Shown here one piece after another: positions 60,042 through 64,000 of a stretch of DNA of 64,000 bases; within the stretch, counting starts at the first letter, position 1; the number at the start of each line of letters is the position of its first letter. The stretch comes from SZUA-430 sp034440355 (GTDB taxonomy: Bacteria; Pseudomonadota; Alphaproteobacteria; Micropepsales; Micropepsaceae): assembly GCA_034440355.1 (NCBI GenBank), contig JAWXBY010000179.1:1-64000 (forward strand). Reading direction: 5' to 3'. The notes beneath the pieces are model-generated. The model was not told the DNA's origin. It worked only from the letters and a program-made list of their open reading frames with translations, and ran no database searches. A program made the translations under genes and the position numbers.

Positions 60042-60665
60042 TTGGCCGCGATCGCGCGCGGCGAGCCCGTTCGCATCGCCTGCCGCGCGGCGGGTTGTTC
60101 GCGCCAGGCGCTCTACCGGCGCCGCATCACGGACCTCGCGTTCGACCGAAACTGGCGGGACGCCGAAAGCGCGGCACGAACGCAGAAGGAAAAGTCGCGG
60201 CCACGCAAACGCATCGGCGCCACCTTGCCGGTCTTTGCTCCACGCGGACCTCGCGGGCACAAGAGAGTCCTGTCGGACGGCTTGCTTCTTGCCCGGCTGA
60301 AAGCGGTGCGCCCGCTCTATCGCGACAGGCTACCAGGCGGCGCAACGGCCGCGAACGTTGTGGCGGCCGGTGACGACGATGCCACGATCCAGCTGTTCCG
60401 GCACCTCGTGCACGAACGTAAGGTCTCGCTCGCGGAAGTGCCTGCGCGCGTGCGTTTGCACTGTCGTGCTCTTGAGGGCGGTTGCATTCCGTCCGGCAAG
60501 CGGGACAATGATGCGGGACACTTCACCCCTGTGCACCATGTCAACCTTCGGTTGGCGGAAGCCCGCGATTTCTCGCTAACATTTGTGCTTCTTAAGGGGC
60601 CGAGAGGTCTCACTATCCGGCAAGCCGTGCTGCGGCGCACAGAGATGCTCCGGCCGCTGTGCTAG
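60042..60665 (+). CDS. Phage-type HTH protein, probably degraded
   Basis: The frame holds a helix-turn-helix of the kind in phage terminase small subunits and related proteins: FLAAIARGEPVRIACRAAGCSRQALYRRRITDLAFDRNWRDAE. The match includes the RAAGCSRQALYRRR core. The conserved Phe-Leu at the start lies just before the only usable start codon (TTG at 60042), and no ATG or GTG occurs upstream within the open frame (from 59925). The first residues of the domain are therefore cut, which suggests decay or a non-standard start. The remaining 150 residues have no recognised domain. It stands near tRNA-Thr, a typical place for integrated phage remnants. Confidence 0.45.
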   Translation: MAAIARGEPVRIACRAAGCSRQALYRRRITDLAFDRNWRDAESAARTQKEKSRPRKRIGATLPVFAPRGPRGHKRVLSDGLLLARLKAVRPLYRDRLPGGATAANVVAAGDDDATIQLFRHLVHERKVSLAEVPARVRLHCRALEGGCIPSGKRDNDAGHFTPVHHVNLRLAEARDFSLTFVLLKGPRGLTIRQAVLRRTEMLRPLC

Positions 60666-60674
60666 GCTCGCCCC

Positions 60675-61876
60675 ATGTTCTTTGCTTGCGTACGGATGGC
60701 GCTTCGGGAGTTGCGGGCGAATTTGCTGCGTACGGGGCTCACCACGCTTGGCATCATTATCGGGGTTGCGGCCGTCGTCATCGTGGTGACGATCACGCAG
60801 GGCGTTTCCAATCAGGTGCTGGACGACATCGCTTCGCGCGGCAAGAACGCGATCCAGGTCGAGGCGCGGGCGAGCCGGACGGGGCCTGTGTCGCGCTCGC
60901 GGCCGTTCCGGATGAGCGACGTCGAGGCGATCAGCGCGAGGTGACGGGGCTTGATGGGGTCGCGCCGCTGTCGCAGTCCTATCTTCTGTTCACCGCGGGC
61001 GACCGGAACTACGAGACCGGCGTCTATGCGACGACCAATCCTTATTTCGGTATTCGACGGTGGGAGATTGGGGCGGGCCGCGGGTTCACCGAGGGCGAGA
61101 TACGGCGTGGCGCTCCCGTTTGCATCTTGGGTGAGACGGTGCGCCGGCAGTTGTTCGGCATGCAGAATCCGGTCGGCGCGACGGTGCGGTCGGGCTCGTT
61201 TTCGTGCGAGGTGATCGGCGTACTGCGGCAGAAGGACGGCTCGGCGCTGACCAACGACGTGAACGACGGCATCTTGATGCCGATCGCGACGTTTCACCGG
61301 CGGCTCGCCGGCGGCGAGTGGGTCGGACAGATCTGGGCAGGTGCGGCGAACGGGCACGACATCGACCGGCTGAAAGAGAAGATCACGACGTTGATGCGCG
61401 AGCGGCGTGGTTTGCGCGAAGGCGACCGCGACAATTTCCGCGTCAGCGACGCGCGCGAGATCGTGAAGATGGTCAGTTCGACGATGGGCTTGATGTCGAT
61501 GGGCATCTCGGGCGTCGCTGCGATCAGTCTCATCGTCGGTGGGATCGGCATCATGAATGTGATGCTGGTCGCCGTGACGGAGCGGACGCGCGAGATCGGC
61601 ATACGCCTGGCCATCGGTGCGCAGGCGCGCGATGTCGCGTTGCAGTTTTTGGTCGAGGCCGTGGCGCTGTCTGCGGTCGGTGGGGTCGCGGGAGCTTTGA
61701 TCGGGATCGGGGCCGCCTATGCGATCACGGGGGCGATCGGTGTACCGTTCTCGGTGGGCGGCGAGATTGTAGCGCTGGCGCTGGGTGTGCCCGCGGCGAT
61801 CGGGGTCACGTTCGGGTTCTTCCCCGCGTTGCGTGCGGCGCGGCTCGATCCGATCGAAGCGCTGCGGTTCGAGTAG
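60675..61876 (+). pseudogene. FtsX/MacB-type ABC permease, frameshifted
   Basis: Two frames together encode one permease. The first is 60675-60944 (ACVRMALRELRANLLRTGLTTLGIIIGVAAVVIV, then ...MSDVEAIS). The second runs from about 60938 to 61876 (EVTGLDGVAPLSQSYLLF..., GVAAISLIVGGIGIMNVML, RTREIGIRLAIGAQARDV, PALRAARLDPIEALRFE). One lost base near 60937 breaks the frame just inside the periplasmic MacB-PCD domain. Joined, it would be about 400 residues with four membrane helices, as in MacB-like or lipoprotein-export permeases. No ABC ATPase gene is next to it. It starts close after the HTH remnant. The loss may be an assembly indel. Confidence 0.85.
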
Positions 61877-62173
61877 CCTGCTCCCAGAGTTCCGCGGGGT
61901 TACCGGACGCGAAGGCGCCGCTGCATTCACAAAGATGTCAGGCACCCAGAACCCGCGCCTAAGCTCGGTTTTCAGCGACAAATTGCGACAATAAAGGAAT
62001 TGCCACCGCCTCCACGTGTGCGTTCTTTCGTTGATGGACGTTAACGCTTGATCGCAGTGTGGCACGATTGCTTCACGCCCGCGCCGTATAGTGCGGTGGG
62101 GCAGTCTGGCGCGACGCGCTGACGTAATGACACGCGATTGACGTTTGGCGATAGCGCACAAGTTTCTGGGTCG
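61877..62173. other. Intergenic region before the RND genes
   Basis: These 297 bases lie between the permease gene and the adaptor gene. A TTGACG at about 62138 and a TATAGT at about 62086 are weak promoter-box candidates but do not pair at good spacing. No small gene or RNA is clear. Confidence 0.35.
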
Positions 62174-63307
62174 ATGAGAACTCTCGGTACTCTTCTGTTC
62201 TTGACGGTGCTCGCGGCCCTAATGGGCGGCGTCGGCTATCTTTGGTATTTTGCCGGAGAAGACGGCGGGGGCGAGCGCGGCGGCGCAGGGCGCCAACCAG
62301 CGCTCGTCACCGTTGCGCCGGTCGCAATGCGCGAATTCGTCGATGTGATCGAAGCGGTCGGCACCGCCAAGGCGAAAGAGAGCATCGACCTGACGGCAAA
62401 GGCTGCCGATACCGTCAGCGCGGTCAATTTCACGGACGGGCAGAAAGTTCCAGCAGGCTTCGTCGTGGCGGAGATGACAAGCCGCGAACAGTCTGCCGAT
62501 CTATCGGCGTCGCGCGCGGAACTCGCTGAAGCGACAAAGGCCTATGAGCGTATTCTCGAATTGTCGAACAAGGGTTTCGCGACCAAGGCGCAGCTTGAGG
62601 CTGCGTTGTCAGCACGGGACAGCGCAGCGGCGCGGGTGCGTGCCCTTGAATCGCGTGTGGCCGATCGGTTGATCCGGGCGCCCTTCGCCGGCGTGCTCGG
62701 TTTGCGGCGTGTCAGCGTGGGCACGCTGGTCAAGCCCGGTGACGTGATCACGACGCTGGATGACGTGTCGATTATCAAGGTCGACTTTACCGTACCGGAG
62801 TCGTTCCTGGCCGCGCTCTCGGTCGGCATGTCGGTGCGTGCACAGGTCGCGGCGTATTCCGGCCGCACGTTCGACGGCATTGTCGCCGGTATCGACAGCC
62901 GCGTTGATCCGGTGTCGCGCTCGGTCGCAATGCGCGCGGAGATCCCGAACAAGGAAGACTTGCTGCTGCCGGGGATGTTGATGACGGTGTCGCTGCTGAA
63001 GAACCAGCGGACGGCGATGGCGGTGGCTGAGCAGTCCTTGGTGCCGGTCGAGGACCGGCAGTACGTTTATGTAATTTCCTCCGATTTGAAGGCTGAGCGG
63101 CGCGAAGTGAAAATCGGCGGGCGCCAGCCGGGCTTCGTCGAGGTTCTCGGCGGTCTCAAGGTCGGCGAGAACGTCGTCGTCGACGGCACAATCCGCCTTC
63201 GGCCAGGAGCGACCGTGCGGTTCGCGGGCCCTGAGGGCGACAAAGGCAAACCTCGCGAGCGTAAGCGCGACGGCGCCGCCGCGGCGGGCGCGGGTCCGCG
63301 CACATGA
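62174..63307 (+). CDS. RND efflux periplasmic adaptor (membrane fusion protein)
   Basis: This protein of 377 residues has an N-terminal anchor (LGTLLFLTVLAALMGGVGYLWYF). The HlyD-type order follows: a strand-rich barrel opening VTVAPVAMREFVDVIEAVGTAKAKESIDLTAKAADTV, a coiled-coil hairpin (about 105-170, SREQSADLSASRAELAEATKAYERIL), IRAPFAGVLGLRRVSVGTLVKPGD as the lipoyl-like return, and a beta-barrel end. Members of this type link an RND pump to the outer-membrane channel. The ATG at 62174 is chosen right before the anchor. Its stop overlaps the pump's start by four bases (ATGA), so the two are translationally coupled. Confidence 0.93.
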   Translation: MRTLGTLLFLTVLAALMGGVGYLWYFAGEDGGGERGGAGRQPALVTVAPVAMREFVDVIEAVGTAKAKESIDLTAKAADTVSAVNFTDGQKVPAGFVVAEMTSREQSADLSASRAELAEATKAYERILELSNKGFATKAQLEAALSARDSAAARVRALESRVADRLIRAPFAGVLGLRRVSVGTLVKPGDVITTLDDVSIIKVDFTVPESFLAALSVGMSVRAQVAAYSGRTFDGIVAGIDSRVDPVSRSVAMRAEIPNKEDLLLPGMLMTVSLLKNQRTAMAVAEQSLVPVEDRQYVYVISSDLKAERREVKIGGRQPGFVEVLGGLKVGENVVVDGTIRLRPGATVRFAGPEGDKGKPRERKRDGAAAAGAGPRT

Positions 63308-64000
63308 TTTCGGATATCGCGATCAAGCGGCCGGTTTTTGCGACCGTCATCAGCTTGCTGATCATCGCGTTCGGGGTGTTGTCCTTCCAAAGCTTGCCGT
63401 TGCGGGAGTTGCCGGACATCGATCCGCCGGTCGTGTCGGTGTCGACGGATTATCCGGGGGCGTCGGCTTCGGTCGTCGAGACGCGGGTGACCCAGCCGGT
63501 CGAAGACTCGATTGCGGGCATCGAAGGCATCGACACGATTTCGTCCGTGAGCCGCGACGGATCTTCACAGGTCACCATCACATTCCGCCTGTCGCGCGAT
63601 ATCGAGGCTGCGGCGAACGATGTGCGCAACTCCGTTTCGCGCATCTTGAACAACCTTCCGGACGAGGTCGAGCCGCCGCAGGTGCAAAAAGCCGAAGCGG
63701 ACTCGTCGCCGATCATGTTCATCAACATGACATCGACGACGATGAGCCGCATGGACCTTACCGACTATGCCGACCGGTACATCGTCGACCGCTTGTCGAC
63801 CGTGGACGGCGTGGCGCAGGTGCGGGCGTTCGGCGAGACGAAGTCGCTGCAGATTTATCTCGACCGGGTCGAGATGGCCGCGCGTGGGCTGACGGCCGCC
63901 GACATCGAAGATGCGCTGCGGACGCAGAACGTCGAGCTGCCCGCCGGGCGGCTTGAATCGACGCAGCGCAATCTGACGGTGCGCGTCGAGCGCGGGTATG
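63304..64000 (+). CDS. RND efflux pump inner-membrane transporter (3' end cut by window edge)
   Basis: The first 232 residues of a usual 1000-1050 are present. The first helix (SDIAIKRPVFATVISLLIIAFGVLSF) is typical of AcrB/MexB-type pumps. LRELPDIDPPVVSVSTDYPGASA, VTQPVEDSIAGIEGIDTISS and the porter-domain strands (ITFRLSRDIEAAANDVRN, LPDEVEPPQVQKAEADSSPIMFINM) match the family's periplasmic entrance. Substrate (drug or metal) cannot be told; the DIDPPVV wording fits the HAE1-like group better than metal pumps. It overlaps the adaptor's stop by four bases. Confidence 0.95.
   Translation, partial: MISDIAIKRPVFATVISLLIIAFGVLSFQSLPLRELPDIDPPVVSVSTDYPGASASVVETRVTQPVEDSIAGIEGIDTISSVSRDGSSQVTITFRLSRDIEAAANDVRNSVSRILNNLPDEVEPPQVQKAEADSSPIMFINMTSTTMSRMDLTDYADRYIVDRLSTVDGVAQVRAFGETKSLQIYLDRVEMAARGLTAADIEDALRTQNVELPAGRLESTQRNLTVRVERGY

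Overview
This is a GC-rich, gene-dense chromosomal window, most likely from an alphaproteobacterium. It carries a DUF2336 protein (a family I know mainly from Alphaproteobacteria), an Rsm22-type methyltransferase, glutaryl-CoA dehydrogenase, a LigD/Ku end-joining pair, LemA-HtpX and many OmpA-type envelope proteins. The genus cannot be read from sequence alone. I saw no insertion sequence, CRISPR array, rRNA operon or replication origin. Coding density is high, and most long overlapping ORFs are antisense shadows caused by base composition.

Layout. 1-6.9 kb: a truncated CaiB/BaiF CoA-transferase, an SH3-domain exported protein, an inverted pair of REP-like repeats, a HIT-like protein, a lytic-transglycosylase-like protein, an MFS transporter, Rsm22, DUF2336 and a TPR protein. 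7-9.9 kb: a TetR regulator, a dispersed inverted-repeat element, and a two-gene unit (putative ferritin-like protein plus SDR) behind a promoter whose -10 lies inside a perfect palindrome. 9.9-17.8 kb: an alpha/beta hydrolase with a membrane tail, an exported unknown, LemA-HtpX, a small membrane protein, a sulfotransferase/coiled-coil fusion and an M23 peptidase. 17.8-22.6 kb: a tight three-gene operon of a large helical protein (frameshifted here), a ClpB-like double AAA+ ATPase with a degenerate first ATPase domain, and a DUF1523-like membrane protein. This is one of the two best candidates for an undescribed system.

22.7-34 kb: two c-type cytochromes, a lipoprotein, an eight-strand-type outer-membrane barrel, small membrane proteins, glutaryl-CoA dehydrogenase, a PAS histidine kinase, and LigD plus Ku. 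34-43 kb: small lipoproteins, a tRNA-binding protein, an RcnB-like glycine-zipper protein, a flavoprotein, an OmpA protein, a metallo-beta-lactamase-fold hydrolase and a second TAP-like hydrolase. 43-46 kb: an overlapping ABC ATPase - ABC permease - ECF sigma - membrane protein operon. 46-59.3 kb: a stretch of exported proteins of little-known function. It ends in a tight operon of a 1212-residue transglutaminase-like protein with a proline-rich repeat, two OmpA-C proteins sharing the same unusual N-terminal domain, and a LolA/DUF2092-like protein between them. This is the second strong candidate. 59.4-64 kb: tRNA-Thr(UGU), a degraded phage-type HTH gene, a frameshifted FtsX/MacB permease, and an RND adaptor with the start of its pump.

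Two genes (20855-22648 and 60675-61876) are broken by single-base shifts and a third (34988-35590) looks affected. These may be assembly indels rather than true pseudogenes.
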